DNA of 64,000 nt from an uncultured Sulfitobacter sp. (GCA_947492925.1 CANLOQ010000001.1:1116001-1180000), one strand, 5' to 3'; shown: positions 16,907 through 26,455, numbered from the stretch's first letter. The notes: a model not told the origin generated them from the sequence alone. Made by a program: numbers and translations.

Positions 16907-18334
16907 TTATTCAGCGGCCCAGCCGGATACGGCTTTGACTTCAAGGAATTCCTCAAGCCCGTAGACACCGCCCTCGCGGCCATTGCCTGACTGTTTGTAA
17001 CCCCCGAAAGGAGAGCCTTGTGCAAAGCCCTGACCGTTGGTTTCCACCATGCCCGAACGCAGACGGCGTGCCACGCGGCGGCGCTTGTCGTCGTCCTCGG
17101 TCTGGACATAGTTGGTCAGGCCGTAAGGCGTGTCATTGGCGATCTGTACCGCTTCTTCCTCGCTCTCGAATGGAATGATTGACAGCACGGGGCCAAAGAT
17201 CTCTTCCTGTGCGATTGTCATGTCGTTTGTAACATCGGCAAACACCGTCGGTTTTACGTAATAGCCGCGGTTCAGACCGTCCGGGCGGCCCAGACCACCG
17301 GCCACCAGACGTGCCTCTGACATGCCCTTTTCGATCAGGCCCTGAATCTTGTTGAACTGCACTTCGGAAACCACCGGCCCGATGTGCTTGCCCTCTTCGG
17401 ATGCCGGACCGACGTGGGTATTGTTTGCCACGTCCGCCGCCATTTCGACCGCTTCGTCATAACGCGACTTGTGCACCAGCATCCGCGTGGGCGCATTACA
17501 GGACTGGCCAGAGTTGCGGAAACAGCGAATTGCACCTGCCTTGGCGGCCTTTGGATCGGCGTCCTCAAAGATGATGTTGGCACCCTTGCCACCCAGTTCG
17601 AGCGATACCCGCTTGAGCGTGTCCGCGGCTGCCTTGGAAATCGCGATGCCCGCGCGGGTGGAGCCGGTGAAGCTGACCATGTCGACGTCGGGGTGCGACG
17701 AAAGCTGTGATCCGACACCGGGGCCGTCACCGTTCAGCATGTTGAACACACCCGCAGGAAAGCCCGCTTCGTGCATGAATTCCGCAAAGAGGTGACCCGA
17801 AAGCGGCGCAACTTCGGAGGGCTTCAGAACCACGGTGCAGCCCGTCGCAATCGCCGGGATCGCCTTGAGTATGATCTGGTTCATGGGCCAGTTCCACGGC
17901 GTGATCAGCGCGCAAACGCCGATGGGTTCCAGCAGGGTTTTCTCGGTCGCGGTGAAATCCCGCTCGAACGAGAAATTTTCGAACGCCTTGAGAAACCCGC
18001 CGATGTGCCAGCTGCCTGCACCGACCTGCTGCGCGCGGCTAAGATTGATTGGCGCGCCCATCTCCATCGACATGGCCTGCGCCATCTCTTCCTGACGGGA
18101 ATCGTATACTTCGGCCAGTTTCTTGATCAGCGCCATGCGCTCTTCGCGCGAGGTCTGCGACCAGCTGTCAAAAGCTGCGCGTGCGGCGGAGACGGCCGCA
18201 TCCGTGTCTGCCTGATCACCCAGAGAGATGACGGCGCATTGTTCTTCGGTGGATGGGTCGATGACGGGGAAATCATTGGCCTTGGCGGGGGCGACCCACG
18301 CGCCGTTGATATAGAAATCACGTTTTTCCAACAT
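16907..18334 (-). CDS. NAD(P)-dependent aldehyde dehydrogenase
   Basis: 475 residues, a full-length ALDH. NPWN-type motif ITPWNWP (about 145), cofactor loop FTGSTRAG (222-229), general base Glu246 in LELGGKG and nucleophile Cys279 in SGQSCNAP are all present. The C-terminal block PFGGYKQSGNGREGG is typical of ALDH subfamilies acting on small aldehydes. Substrate not determinable. The start at 18334 has AAGGAG seven bases upstream; a longer frame upstream lacks this. It is divergent from the peroxiredoxin gene and ends at its own terminator. Confidence 0.94.
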   Translation of the reverse strand: MLEKRDFYINGAWVAPAKANDFPVIDPSTEEQCAVISLGDQADTDAAVSAARAAFDSWSQTSREERMALIKKLAEVYDSRQEEMAQAMSMEMGAPINLSRAQQVGAGSWHIGGFLKAFENFSFERDFTATEKTLLEPIGVCALITPWNWPMNQIILKAIPAIATGCTVVLKPSEVAPLSGHLFAEFMHEAGFPAGVFNMLNGDGPGVGSQLSSHPDVDMVSFTGSTRAGIAISKAAADTLKRVSLELGGKGANIIFEDADPKAAKAGAIRCFRNSGQSCNAPTRMLVHKSRYDEAVEMAADVANNTHVGPASEEGKHIGPVVSEVQFNKIQGLIEKGMSEARLVAGGLGRPDGLNRGYYVKPTVFADVTNDMTIAQEEIFGPVLSIIPFESEEEAVQIANDTPYGLTNYVQTEDDDKRRRVARRLRSGMVETNGQGFAQGSPFGGYKQSGNGREGGVYGLEEFLEVKAVSGWAAE

Positions 18335-18486
18335 CGTATTACTCCTTGTTTGTGGGGCGGCCACGCATGTGGTTTGCCCAAATTCGCGCCACCTTGTCAT
18401 TGCGCGCGGGCAGTCGCAAGGGGTTGGTTGACCCCGGCAGAACGACTACATTCCACCCAACAGCAGAAATTACCCCGGAGGATATC

Positions 18487-19140
18487 ATGGGCTTGCGCAT
18501 CAACGACACCATTCCCGATCTCACAGTCGAAACTGACCACGGCAGCATGTCGCTGCATGATTTTGTGGGCGACAGCTGGGCCATCCTGTTTTCACACCCC
18601 AAGGATTTCACGCCCGTCTGCACAACCGAATTTGGCGCGGTCGCCCAGCTTGCCGATGAATGGGAAAAACGCGGCACCAAGGTGATTGGGGTCAGCGTTG
18701 ACGGCGTTGAGGACCACAAAAAGTGGAAAGGCGATATCGAGAAAGTCGCGGGCACCACGGCGGGCTTTCCGATCATCGCTGATGCGGGGCTTGAGGTGTC
18801 CAAGGCTTTCGACATGCTGCCCAGCGAAGCGTACCTGCCCGACGGCCGCACCCCGGCTGACAGCGCTACGGTGCGGTCGGTGTTCATCATTGGGCCGGAC
18901 AAGCAGCTCAAGCTGTCGATGACCTATCCGATGACTGTGGGCCGCAACTTTGCGGAAGTTTTACGCGCGCTGGACGGTTTGCAGATGTCAACTGGTAAGG
19001 GCGTCGCGACACCGGCCAACTGGAACGTGGGCGATGATGTGATCATTCCAGCCACCGTTTCCGACGAAGACGCAAAAACCAAGTTCGGAGAGTTCACCAC
19101 CGTTCTCCCCTATCTGCGCACCACCAAGACGCCGACCTGA
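18487..19140 (+). CDS. 1-Cys peroxiredoxin (Prx6 type)
   Basis: 217 residues, the length of Prx6. Peroxidatic Cys45 lies in HPKDFTPVCTTEFG, and the C-terminal arm with TYPMTVGRNFAEVLRALDGLQ is characteristic of the Prx6 group. The enzyme reduces hydrogen peroxide and alkyl hydroperoxides in the cytoplasm; no resolving Cys is obvious, so an external thiol is needed. ATG 18487 follows GGAGG with a 5-base spacer. The intrinsic terminator for this gene lies inside the 3' end of the convergent glycosyltransferase gene. Confidence 0.94.
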   Translation: MGLRINDTIPDLTVETDHGSMSLHDFVGDSWAILFSHPKDFTPVCTTEFGAVAQLADEWEKRGTKVIGVSVDGVEDHKKWKGDIEKVAGTTAGFPIIADAGLEVSKAFDMLPSEAYLPDGRTPADSATVRSVFIIGPDKQLKLSMTYPMTVGRNFAEVLRALDGLQMSTGKGVATPANWNVGDDVIIPATVSDEDAKTKFGEFTTVLPYLRTTKTPT

Positions 19141-19143
19141 TCC

Positions 19144-19851
19144 TCAAACTTCCTGAGGTTTACGGCTGATCTTGGCGCGATAGTGGGCGCGCTGAATTTC
19201 CCGCACCGGCAGATTGCTGGTGCGGGTTTTTTGTTGGATCGTGCTGGGAAATTTATGTACCGAACAGCCGTTCGGCTGGATCGTGTGGACCCGTTGTTCG
19301 GTGATCCAGTGCATCTGCACTGTCGTATCAATTGGCCTGTCGATTGTTTCGCTCACGCTCAGCAACCGGCGCGCGGCATTGCGACCCACAACCTGACAGA
19401 TCGCCTGCAGCCCGATGACGCGTGGCAGAAAAAGGGATGCCTTGCCTTGGCGGGCGATGGCCCCCAATGGCTTTTCGCGCGGTTTTGACGGCAGCCGGAT
19501 AAAGCTGTCCTCATCCGCATAGCGCGCCACCAGTTCCATCGCGGCGGAAAATGGGGCGGGATCAATCAAAAGATCATCTTCGGCCACCAGCCCATAGGGT
19601 TGATCACCCTCGGCAATCTTGGCCCAGCACCGCCTGTGGCTCAGGAAACATCCCACCTCTCCGGGGTTCAGGCGGAATGGATAGGGCGGGTGGTGCAGGG
19701 TGCCTTGCACCTGTTTCACGCCGGTGATCTGCGCGGGATCGCGCCCATCCACCGCGTCAACCACCTCTGCCTGCGGCAGGTCCCGCAGCAGCTGCGCCAC
19801 ATTCTCGGCGCGGCCCACCGAAGTGGGCAGGTGGATGATGTAGGACCTCAT
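19144..19851 (-). CDS. Glycosyltransferase family 25 protein
   Basis: 235 residues. N-terminal YIIHLPTSVGRAENV and VDAVDGRD, the cysteine/histidine block GEVGCFLSHRRCWAKI, and the acidic AEDDLLID (about 89-96) match the GT25 (LPS beta-glycosyltransferase/LpsA-like) family, which transfers hexoses onto lipopolysaccharide or capsular acceptors. It is a solitary gene. Its last ~35 codons run through the peroxiredoxin terminator and look less conserved (basic, RKPQEV end), so the natural C terminus may once have been shorter. Confidence 0.82.
   Translation of the reverse strand: MRSYIIHLPTSVGRAENVAQLLRDLPQAEVVDAVDGRDPAQITGVKQVQGTLHHPPYPFRLNPGEVGCFLSHRRCWAKIAEGDQPYGLVAEDDLLIDPAPFSAAMELVARYADEDSFIRLPSKPREKPLGAIARQGKASLFLPRVIGLQAICQVVGRNAARRLLSVSETIDRPIDTTVQMHWITEQRVHTIQPNGCSVHKFPSTIQQKTRTSNLPVREIQRAHYRAKISRKPQEV
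19200..19232 (+). terminator. Intrinsic terminator for peroxiredoxin, inside the GT25 coding region
   Basis: CCCGCACC / GGTGCGGG (19200-19207 and 19219-19226) followed by six T on the plus strand. It lies about 60 bases after the peroxiredoxin stop and within the 3' part of the convergent GT25 gene. Confidence 0.88.
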
Positions 19852-20014
19852 GGTTTCGTCATATCCGCAAATGTCAGTCTTTCAAACATTGGTTTGCGGG
19901 TTTTGGATTGGTGATGGTCAGAAAATGCTGCGGGTTGCGGAACATGCAACGGATGTCATCGGGCCGGGGCAGCAGCAATGCCTGCGCATATGCGACAGCG
20001 TGGCCCAAACGCGC

Positions 20015-20040
20015 AAAAGCCCCGGCGTTCCTGCCGGGGC
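20015..20040 (-). terminator. Intrinsic terminator after pnp
   Basis: GCCCCGGC / GCCGGGGC (20019-20026 and 20033-20040) followed on the minus strand by TTTT. The plus strand has only TTT, so the main direction is minus, for pnp. Confidence 0.88.
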
Positions 20041-20071
20041 TTTCTGTATCAGTGGCACATTGCCCGAAAGA

Positions 20072-22207
20072 TCAGTCGTCAGACTTCTCTTCCTTGGTGA
20101 TTTCCTCACCGGTTTCCTGATCGACAACCTTCATCGACAGACGCACCTTGCCGCGATCGTCAAAGCCCAGAAGCTTCACTTTCACTTCCTGACCTTCTTT
20201 CAGAACATCTGAAGGATGGTTCAGGCGGCGGTTTTCGATTTGCGAGACATGCACCAGACCGTCGCGCTTGCCAAAGAAGTTCACGAAGGCACCGAAATCG
20301 ACGATCTTCACGACAGTACCGGTGTAGACCATGCCCTCTTCCGGCTCGGCCACAATCGAATGGATCATGTCATAGGCCTTCTTGATGGCTTCGCCGTTGG
20401 GCGATGCAATCTTGATGATGCCTTCGTCGTTGATATCGACTTTCGCGCCGGACACTTCCACGATCTCGCGGATAACCTTACCGCCGGACCCGATCACTTC
20501 GCGGATTTTATCCGTTGGGATCTGCATGGTCTCGATGCGTGGCGCGTGCTCTGAGAACTCACCGGCACCGGAAATCGCCTTGTTCATCTCATTCAGGATA
20601 TGGATACGGCCCTCTTTGGCCTGCGCCAGCGCCTTTTCCATGATCTCTGGCGTGATGCCCGCGATCTTGATGTCCATCTGCAGGGACGTGATGCCCGCTT
20701 CTGTACCGGCCACTTTGAAGTCCATGTCGCCAAGGTGGTCTTCGTCACCCAGAATGTCGGACAGGATCGCGTAGGAGCCGTCTTCTTCAAGGATCAGACC
20801 CATCGCGACGCCCGCCACAGCGGACTTGAGCGGCACGCCCGCGTCCATCATGGACAGGGAGCCACCACAAACAGACGCCATAGAGGACGAGCCATTGGAC
20901 TCAGTGATCTCCGACACCACGCGAATGGTGTATGGGAAATCCGTCGCCGCAGGCAGAACCGCCTGCAGCGCACGCCACGCCAGCTTGCCGTGGCCAATCT
21001 CGCGACGGCCGGGAGGGCCCACGCGACCCACTTCACCCACGGAGTAGGGAGGGAAGTTATAGTGCAGCAGGAAGTTCGATTTGAAGTTGCCGTGCAGCGC
21101 GTCGATGAATTGCTCATCATCGCCGGTGCCCAGTGTTGTGACAACCAGACCCTGCGTTTCACCACGGGTGAACAGCGCGGAGCCATGCGTCCGGGGCAGA
21201 ACGCCGGTTTCGGACACGATGTCACGGATCTCATCCGTTTTGCGCCCGTCAATGCGCTTGCCCGTCTTCACAACGTCACCACGCAGGATGGAGGCTTCAA
21301 GCCCTTTCATCGCAGAGCCGAGGTTCGGATCGGCCAGCTCGTCCTCAGACAGCGCTTCCTTGATCGTCTCGCGTGCGGCGGCAACAGCGGCGGTGCGCTC
21401 TTGCTTGTCACCGATGGCAAAGGCGGCGCGCATTTCTTTCTCGCCTGCTTTTTTCACGGCTGCGGACAGCGCGGAATAATCAACGGGTTGGAAATCAAAC
21501 GGCTCTTTCGCGGCATCTTCGGCCAGATCAATGATCAGGTCGATGACGGGCTGGATGCTGTCATGGGCAAATTTCACCGCGCCGAGCATTTCTTCCTCGG
21601 TCAGCTCGTATGCTTCGGATTCGACCATCATCACGGCGTCTTTGGTGCCCGCAACCACCAGATCAAGACGCTGATCAGGGTTCATGCGCAGGTTCTGCAT
21701 GTCGTCGATCTCTGGGTTCAGGATGTATTCACCATCCTCAAATCCAACGCGGCAGGCCGCAATCGGACCCATGAAAGGTGCGCCGGAAATTGTCAGCGCG
21801 GCGCTGGCCGCGATCATCGCCACCATGTCGGGGTCATTCACGAGGTCATGCGACAGAACCGTACACATCACCAGCACTTCGTTTTTGAAGCCGGGGACGA
21901 ACAGCGGGCGGATCGGACGGTCGATCAGACGGCTTGTCAGCGTTTCTTTTTCCGTCGGACGCGCCTCGCGCTTGAAGAAACCACCGGGGATTTTACCGGC
22001 GGCATAGTATTTCTCGTTGTAGTGCACGGTCAGGGGAAAGAAATCCTGACCCGGTTTTTGCTGACGCGCGAAGGTCACGTTCGCCATCACACTGGTCTCG
22101 CCCAGCGTTGCAATCACGGACCCATCCGCCTGACGGGCCACTTTTCCTGTTTCCAGTGTCAGCGTCTCTTCGCCCCACTGCATCTCTTTTTTCGTTACGT
22201 TAAACAT
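20072..22207 (-). CDS. pnp: Polyribonucleotide nucleotidyltransferase (PNPase)
   Basis: 711 residues, full length. Two RNase PH domains flank the alpha-helical domain, followed by a KH domain ([15 protein letters not shown], about 562-576) and an S1 domain (near 620-690; [18 protein letters not shown], then GLVHVSQI). It degrades RNA 3' to 5' phosphorolytically and is a degradosome component. In most proteobacteria it follows rpsO directly; here rpsO is 4.5 kb upstream with accessory genes between. The leader has hairpins (22224-22260), and AGGAAACGTAG precedes the ATG. Confidence 0.98.
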   Translation of the reverse strand: MFNVTKKEMQWGEETLTLETGKVARQADGSVIATLGETSVMANVTFARQQKPGQDFFPLTVHYNEKYYAAGKIPGGFFKREARPTEKETLTSRLIDRPIRPLFVPGFKNEVLVMCTVLSHDLVNDPDMVAMIAASAALTISGAPFMGPIAACRVGFEDGEYILNPEIDDMQNLRMNPDQRLDLVVAGTKDAVMMVESEAYELTEEEMLGAVKFAHDSIQPVIDLIIDLAEDAAKEPFDFQPVDYSALSAAVKKAGEKEMRAAFAIGDKQERTAAVAAARETIKEALSEDELADPNLGSAMKGLEASILRGDVVKTGKRIDGRKTDEIRDIVSETGVLPRTHGSALFTRGETQGLVVTTLGTGDDEQFIDALHGNFKSNFLLHYNFPPYSVGEVGRVGPPGRREIGHGKLAWRALQAVLPAATDFPYTIRVVSEITESNGSSSMASVCGGSLSMMDAGVPLKSAVAGVAMGLILEEDGSYAILSDILGDEDHLGDMDFKVAGTEAGITSLQMDIKIAGITPEIMEKALAQAKEGRIHILNEMNKAISGAGEFSEHAPRIETMQIPTDKIREVIGSGGKVIREIVEVSGAKVDINDEGIIKIASPNGEAIKKAYDMIHSIVAEPEEGMVYTGTVVKIVDFGAFVNFFGKRDGLVHVSQIENRRLNHPSDVLKEGQEVKVKLLGFDDRGKVRLSMKVVDQETGEEITKEEKSDD

Positions 22208-22223
22208 CTACGTTTCCTGTGTT

Positions 22224-22260
22224 GGCCAATTGGCCTTTGCATAGAGGCCGAATTGCCTCT
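22224..22260 (-). promoter_or_regulatory. pnp 5' leader hairpins
   Basis: A perfect 12-base palindrome GGCCAATTGGCC (22224-22235) and a stem AGAGGC / GCCTCT with a 6-base loop (22243-22248, 22255-22260) lie within 55 bases upstream of the pnp start. E. coli pnp is autoregulated through an RNase III-cut leader stem; a similar role here is an inference. Confidence 0.4.
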
Positions 22261-22420
22261 GACCGCGATATCTTCGTTTGGGCGGCGCTGCGGTCCGGGC
22301 GCCGGCATTCAGATGCTCGCGCGTGTACAGGAGATTGGGGGGGAGGGGAAGGGTGGTGGTTTAGGGTCGGTTTGGCGGACTTTGCTGCCGTTCCGTTGCT
22401 CTCGGTGAATGTCCGCTGAG

Positions 22421-23056
22421 TCAGCGCGCGTCTGCAACGATCCTAGCGCCCAACGCCACCAGAATGGTGCCGCCAAACCATCGACCCCACGTGACGAGGC
22501 GAGCTGACGCTGCTGCTTTGGCAGCAACAAGTCGCGCAAAAACGATACACACGATGTCCGAAAGGCTGAAAGCCACATTGGCAATGATGCCGAGCGTCAG
22601 AATTTGCAACCAAATCGGAAAGCTCGCATCCAGTGTCGTGAATTGAGGTAGGAAGGCAAAATAGAACAGCGCGGATTTCGGGTTCAGTATTTCGATGGTG
22701 AGACTATCGCGAAAGGCCCTTCGCGAAGATTGCGTGTCGCTTGATTGGACTGCTAGAACATCGCTTCTTGGGCGTTTCCAAAGTCGGATTCCCATCCAAA
22801 TCAGGTAACAACCCCCAATGACCTTGAGAAGGATCAACAAGACTGGGGCGGCTTTCAAGAGCACAGTTACACCGAAGGCTGCTGCAAAGATGTGCAAATA
22901 GGACGCGAGGTGAAATGCGACGGAACTGAGCCATCCTGCCTTTGCTCCATGGGCCATTGTTTGGACAGCCATGTAGAGCATTCCAGGTCCGGGTGTGAAC
23001 GTGAAAATCGCCGTTGCGGCCAGGAATGGAACAAGCAGTTCTACGGGTGGCATCAT
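22421..23056 (-). CDS. LysE/RhtB family amino-acid exporter
   Basis: About 211 residues with six hydrophobic helices and the LysE/RhtB signature: TPGPGMLYMAVQTMAHGAKAGW near the N terminus, IKGGCYLIW-like VIGGCYLIWMGI, and LNPKSALFYFAFLPQF. Such proteins export amino acids (basic ones, homoserine, threonine). Codon use is visibly more AT-rich than its neighbours, and the gene lies between pnp and rpsO, where foreign genes have accumulated. Two consecutive ATGs follow a GGAG; the second (23053) has the better spacing. Confidence 0.9.
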   Translation of the reverse strand: MMPPVELLVPFLAATAIFTFTPGPGMLYMAVQTMAHGAKAGWLSSVAFHLASYLHIFAAAFGVTVLLKAAPVLLILLKVIGGCYLIWMGIRLWKRPRSDVLAVQSSDTQSSRRAFRDSLTIEILNPKSALFYFAFLPQFTTLDASFPIWLQILTLGIIANVAFSLSDIVCIVFARLVAAKAAASARLVTWGRWFGGTILVALGARIVADAR

Positions 23057-23584
23057 GTGCTCCGTGAAAGTAGTCCATCGTCACTAGCAGTTCGGTCGAT
23101 TTTCACGAGGGCGGCATTTCGCCACCCGGACTAGCAATTACCGGACATTCGCTTCATTGCAGCAAGATGGGAGGTGTGGGCTCAAAGCCGTCATTGATTA
23201 TTGCCACCCAGCCCGGACTCAAGCCGCAGGCGCCGGGCCATCGCCTGCCCGCCCCTTGGGTAGGCGATTTGGTGAGGCTTGGCGCTTCATCGAGAGAGAG
23301 CACCAAAGCTGAGAAATAAACTGCCATAGAACCGAGGTCCGGATCGCCCACCCCGGGCAGGCGACGGCCCGACGCAGAGAGCTTCGGTCATGTTCGGTCA
23401 GGGCTGAAACCTGACAGTCCAACCTATCCTCAATCACACTGCACGGCAGCGGTGCCTTGAGTCCGCGCAAGGCGATCCTCACCAAAAGCAACATCTGGCC
23501 GATCCGCCCGTGTAAACCAATCATTAACCACCCTCAGGCGACAAAGTGCTACAATAACTTGAATCGCGACGGGGGGATGCAACA
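23057..23584. other. Gene-free stretch upstream of lysE
   Basis: No supported gene. The short frames on the minus strand (for example 23219-23524) have no RBS and no recognisable domain. Base composition resembles the lysE gene rather than the rest of the window. A 9-base CGGACATTC (23142-23150) is the inverse of GAATGTCCG at 22407-22415 on the far side of lysE. It looks like acquired or decaying DNA. Confidence 0.4.
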
Positions 23585-23797
23585 ATGACAACAGACAAGC
23601 TGGACCAGCAGATCGGCGCTTTGGCCAAAGCAATCGACAAAACGCCACCGGATCAGCAGCAGGGGCTGCGCGCTCAGGTCACGCATTTGGTCGAAGCGCA
23701 GCGGGGGCGCGGCGCGGCTGTCCCGGATCGTCTGCTGGAGCTTCAGACGCAGGTGGACCGCGAAACGGACGACTTTTTTGACAACATGCCGGTCTGA
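23585..23797 (+). CDS. Small acidic helical protein, 70 aa, unknown function
   Basis: A 70-codon frame with GGGGG seven bases before the ATG. The product is hydrophilic and almost entirely helix-compatible (DKLDQQIGALAKAIDKT, then LVEAQR, LLELQTQVDRE) and ends DDFFDNMPV; a short coiled coil is likely. No domain recognised. Its stop codon lies within the stem of a hairpin shared with the convergent amidinotransferase gene. Confidence 0.65.
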   Translation: MTTDKLDQQIGALAKAIDKTPPDQQQGLRAQVTHLVEAQRGRGAAVPDRLLELQTQVDRETDDFFDNMPV

Positions 23798-23824
23798 TCC
23801 CGGCCAAACAGCCCGCCGGGATCA
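23795..23824. terminator. Shared bidirectional hairpin containing both stop codons
   Basis: Perfect 10-bp repeat TGATCCCGGC / GCCGGGATCA (23795-23804 and 23815-23824), loop of 10 bases. The left arm starts with the TGA of the plus-strand small gene and the right arm ends with the TGA of the minus-strand amidinotransferase. No T-run in either direction, so it may block exonucleases or transcripts rather than act as a classical terminator. Confidence 0.55.
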
Positions 23825-24937
23825 GCCACTAAGGCTCGGGAAGTAATCCTCGCAAACGCCTTCACGGTAGACATCCGCCGTGCAGCAATGCAGCCCGCCG
23901 CCGAACGCATAGGCGTCGCGCAGCTCGACCTCGACCACTTCCATCCCCAGCTTGTCCATCTGCTCGGCCTGATAAACCTCGGATTTCTCCACACAAACGG
24001 TTTTTGGGTCCAGCACCAGCACGTTCATGCTGAGCCAGGTCGAGGAATAACACAAAGGCGGCGGCGTGTTATGTGCGGGCTGCGCGGCATCGACAATCTC
24101 CCAGCCATTCGCCTCAAACATGCCCCGCTGGTCTTCAGGCAACCGCCGCTGCGGGTTGTTCAGGATCAGACCGGGGCGCAGCGGCGTGAATGTCGCGTCG
24201 ATGTGGATCGGATAGGGATCGCCCGGGAAATTCACTGTGTGCACGCGATGCTCCGGGAAATGCCGGCGCAGCCATTCGATGCCCTTGAGGTTTGTCGTAA
24301 ACCCGTGCTGCACCACCAGATCCTTGCCAAACCGCAGCACGTCAGCCGCATCAAACAGTGGCTCTTCCTCGGTCGTGACAAAGAACTTCTTAGCTGCCCA
24401 TTCCAGCCGCTTCGCGTCTCCAATTTTGTCAGACAGGTAATCAGGATGGTAATCCGCATCCGTCAGCCGCGGCTTGGGCGCGCTTTCATGGCGAAAATTC
24501 GGGTCTTCATCGAAATACCGCTGCATCAATGGGCGATAGTTCAGGTATTCAAACCAGCGGCAGCGATAGGACATCGTTGCCTCCAGCATCTCTGAGCCCA
24601 CCGTCAGCAACACATCGCGCGGCGGCATACAGCCAAACTGCGACTCTGTGTGAAAGTCGGGCGTTGTCACGGGCTTGGAATGATCAATGCTGTCGGGCCG
24701 GTCCACGCGGACACCGCGCGCCTCAAGCTGCGCGGCAAAGTTGTCCAGTAGTTCGTTCGCGCGATCAATGGTTTCCTGCGGGCGGCGGCCCCACTGGCCA
24801 CGCATGTCGCTGTCCTCGGGCACCTTGGCATCCAGCGCGGGCTCTTCTGGCGGGATATGGCAATCATCCGCGCGGCCAACGATCACATGTTTCAGGGGAT
24901 CCCATTCGTTCCAGCTGTTTACGACTGTTTTTTGCAT
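23822..24937 (-). CDS. Amidinotransferase (glycine amidinotransferase-like)
   Basis: 371 residues of the pentein-fold arginine:glycine amidinotransferase (AGAT) group. Motifs are NSWNEWDPL near the N terminus, FDAADVLRFGKDL with the catalytic Asp, YPIHIDATF with the catalytic His, and GGGLHCCTADV with nucleophile Cys351. The second Cys replaces the Trp of human AGAT (HCWTCD). AGAT transfers the amidino group of arginine to glycine, giving guanidinoacetate and ornithine; other amine acceptors are possible in bacteria. ATG 24937 has GGGAG seven bases upstream. It is divergent from an amidase. Confidence 0.88.
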   Translation of the reverse strand: MQKTVVNSWNEWDPLKHVIVGRADDCHIPPEEPALDAKVPEDSDMRGQWGRRPQETIDRANELLDNFAAQLEARGVRVDRPDSIDHSKPVTTPDFHTESQFGCMPPRDVLLTVGSEMLEATMSYRCRWFEYLNYRPLMQRYFDEDPNFRHESAPKPRLTDADYHPDYLSDKIGDAKRLEWAAKKFFVTTEEEPLFDAADVLRFGKDLVVQHGFTTNLKGIEWLRRHFPEHRVHTVNFPGDPYPIHIDATFTPLRPGLILNNPQRRLPEDQRGMFEANGWEIVDAAQPAHNTPPPLCYSSTWLSMNVLVLDPKTVCVEKSEVYQAEQMDKLGMEVVEVELRDAYAFGGGLHCCTADVYREGVCEDYFPSLSG

Positions 24938-25043
24938 TTGTGGTCTCCCCGGTGTGCCTTTCGTCAAGCCGTAAAAGCAAATTACGAACTGTGCAAGATG
25001 CAGTGTTCATGCCACTCTGACTGCGCAGAAAGAGGGGGTATTG

Positions 25044-26438
25044 ATGTTGCACAGACTTACAGCGACCGAGGTTGTTGCAAAAATCAGATCCGGCGAAGTC
25101 ACGGCGCGTGCCGTGACCGAAGATGTTCTGGCGCGGATGGATGCGGTAAACCCGGCGATCAATGCTGTCGTGGCGCGCAACGATGACGCGGCCTTGCGTG
25201 CGGCCGATGCGGTTGATGCGGCGCGGGCGCGTGGCGTCGCCCTTGGCCCTCTCGCCGGTGTGCCTGTGACCACCAAGGAAAACGTCGATCAGGCGGGACA
25301 TGCCACCACCAACGGGTTGCGCCTGCAAAAAGATCTGATCGCCAAAAGTGATAATCCGGTTGTGGCCAACCTGCGCAAGGCGGGTGCCGTCATTGTCGGG
25401 CGCACCAACACGCCTGCATTTTCCCTGCGCTGGTTCACGCGAAATTCGCTGCATGGGCATACCAGAAACCCGCATAATCCCGCAATCACGCCCGGGGGAT
25501 CCTCGGGCGGTGCCGCATCGGCAACTGCAGCGGGCATTGGTACGATGGGGCACGGTACCGACATCGGCGGGTCCATCCGCTATCCGGCTTATGCCTGCGG
25601 CCTTCAGGGCATCCGCCCGACACTTGGCCGGGTTGCCGCGCGCAATGCCTCGGCACCGGACCGCCACATCGGGGCACAGCTTATGGCTGTGTCCGGGCCG
25701 CACGCCCGCTCTGTTGACGATCTGCGTCTGACACTTGGCGTGATGGCGCACCCTGATCAGGATGACCCGTGGCACAGCCCCGTGCCGATGACCGGCCCCG
25801 TTTACCCCAAGCGCGCGGGCCTGTGTCTGGCCCCCGAAGGACTCAACACCCATCCTTTGGTTGTCCAATCGCTCAAGGATGCCGCCGCGCGGCTGACGGA
25901 CGCCGGTTGGGACGTGGTCGAGGTGCAAAGCCCACCGTTTCGCGAACCCGCGCGGCTACAGGCACAGCTTTGGCTGGCTGAAATGGAACGCGGTGCCAAG
26001 GCCGCCTTTGCGCAGGAAGGCGATCCTGATGCGCTGCACGTTCTGGCCGAAATGCACAAGATCACGCCCTTGCCGGACCTGAACGAGGTGCTGGATGCGC
26101 TTCAGGCGCGGCTGGGCTTTTTGCGCGATTGGCAGGCGTTTCTGACGGATTATCCCGTGCTGATCTGCCCAGTCTCGGCAGAGCCGCCGTTCCCCGATCT
26201 GCTGGACCTGACCGATTTCCCCCGCGTGCTTGAGGCGCAACTGACACAGGTGGGTCTGCCGTTGATGGGGTTGCCGGGGATGTCTGTTTTCACCGGTTTC
26301 GCGGAAGGTGAAGCAGGCCGTACCCCGCTGGGTGCCCAACTGATCGCTGCGCGCTACCGCGAGGACATCCTTCTGGATGCCGCCGCGGATATCGAAGCAC
26401 GCAGTCCGGCGATCAAGGTGGTCACGCCGGAAAATTAG
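25044..26438 (+). CDS. Amidase signature family enzyme
   Basis: 464 residues with the full Ser-cisSer-Lys triad of the amidase signature family: Lys78 in VTTKENVDQ, cis-Ser in PGGSSGGAAS (Ser153/154) and nucleophile Ser177 in TDIGGSIRYPA. It hydrolyses carboxamides; the natural substrate cannot be read. It is not GatA, since there are no gatB/gatC neighbours and the C-terminal part differs. It is divergent from the amidinotransferase, sharing a 106-base promoter region, so the two may act on related nitrogen compounds. ATG 25044 has AGGGGG upstream. Confidence 0.9.
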   Translation: MLHRLTATEVVAKIRSGEVTARAVTEDVLARMDAVNPAINAVVARNDDAALRAADAVDAARARGVALGPLAGVPVTTKENVDQAGHATTNGLRLQKDLIAKSDNPVVANLRKAGAVIVGRTNTPAFSLRWFTRNSLHGHTRNPHNPAITPGGSSGGAASATAAGIGTMGHGTDIGGSIRYPAYACGLQGIRPTLGRVAARNASAPDRHIGAQLMAVSGPHARSVDDLRLTLGVMAHPDQDDPWHSPVPMTGPVYPKRAGLCLAPEGLNTHPLVVQSLKDAAARLTDAGWDVVEVQSPPFREPARLQAQLWLAEMERGAKAAFAQEGDPDALHVLAEMHKITPLPDLNEVLDALQARLGFLRDWQAFLTDYPVLICPVSAEPPFPDLLDLTDFPRVLEAQLTQVGLPLMGLPGMSVFTGFAEGEAGRTPLGAQLIAARYREDILLDAAADIEARSPAIKVVTPEN

Positions 26439-26455
26439 GTCAGTGCGGCATGCCT

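Noticed and set aside
20600-22408. Very long minus-complement frame (about 600 codons) antisense to pnp
   Set aside because: Shadow frame of a GC-rich gene: His/Arg/Gly-rich composition, no domain, no RBS, while pnp on the other strand is complete and conserved.
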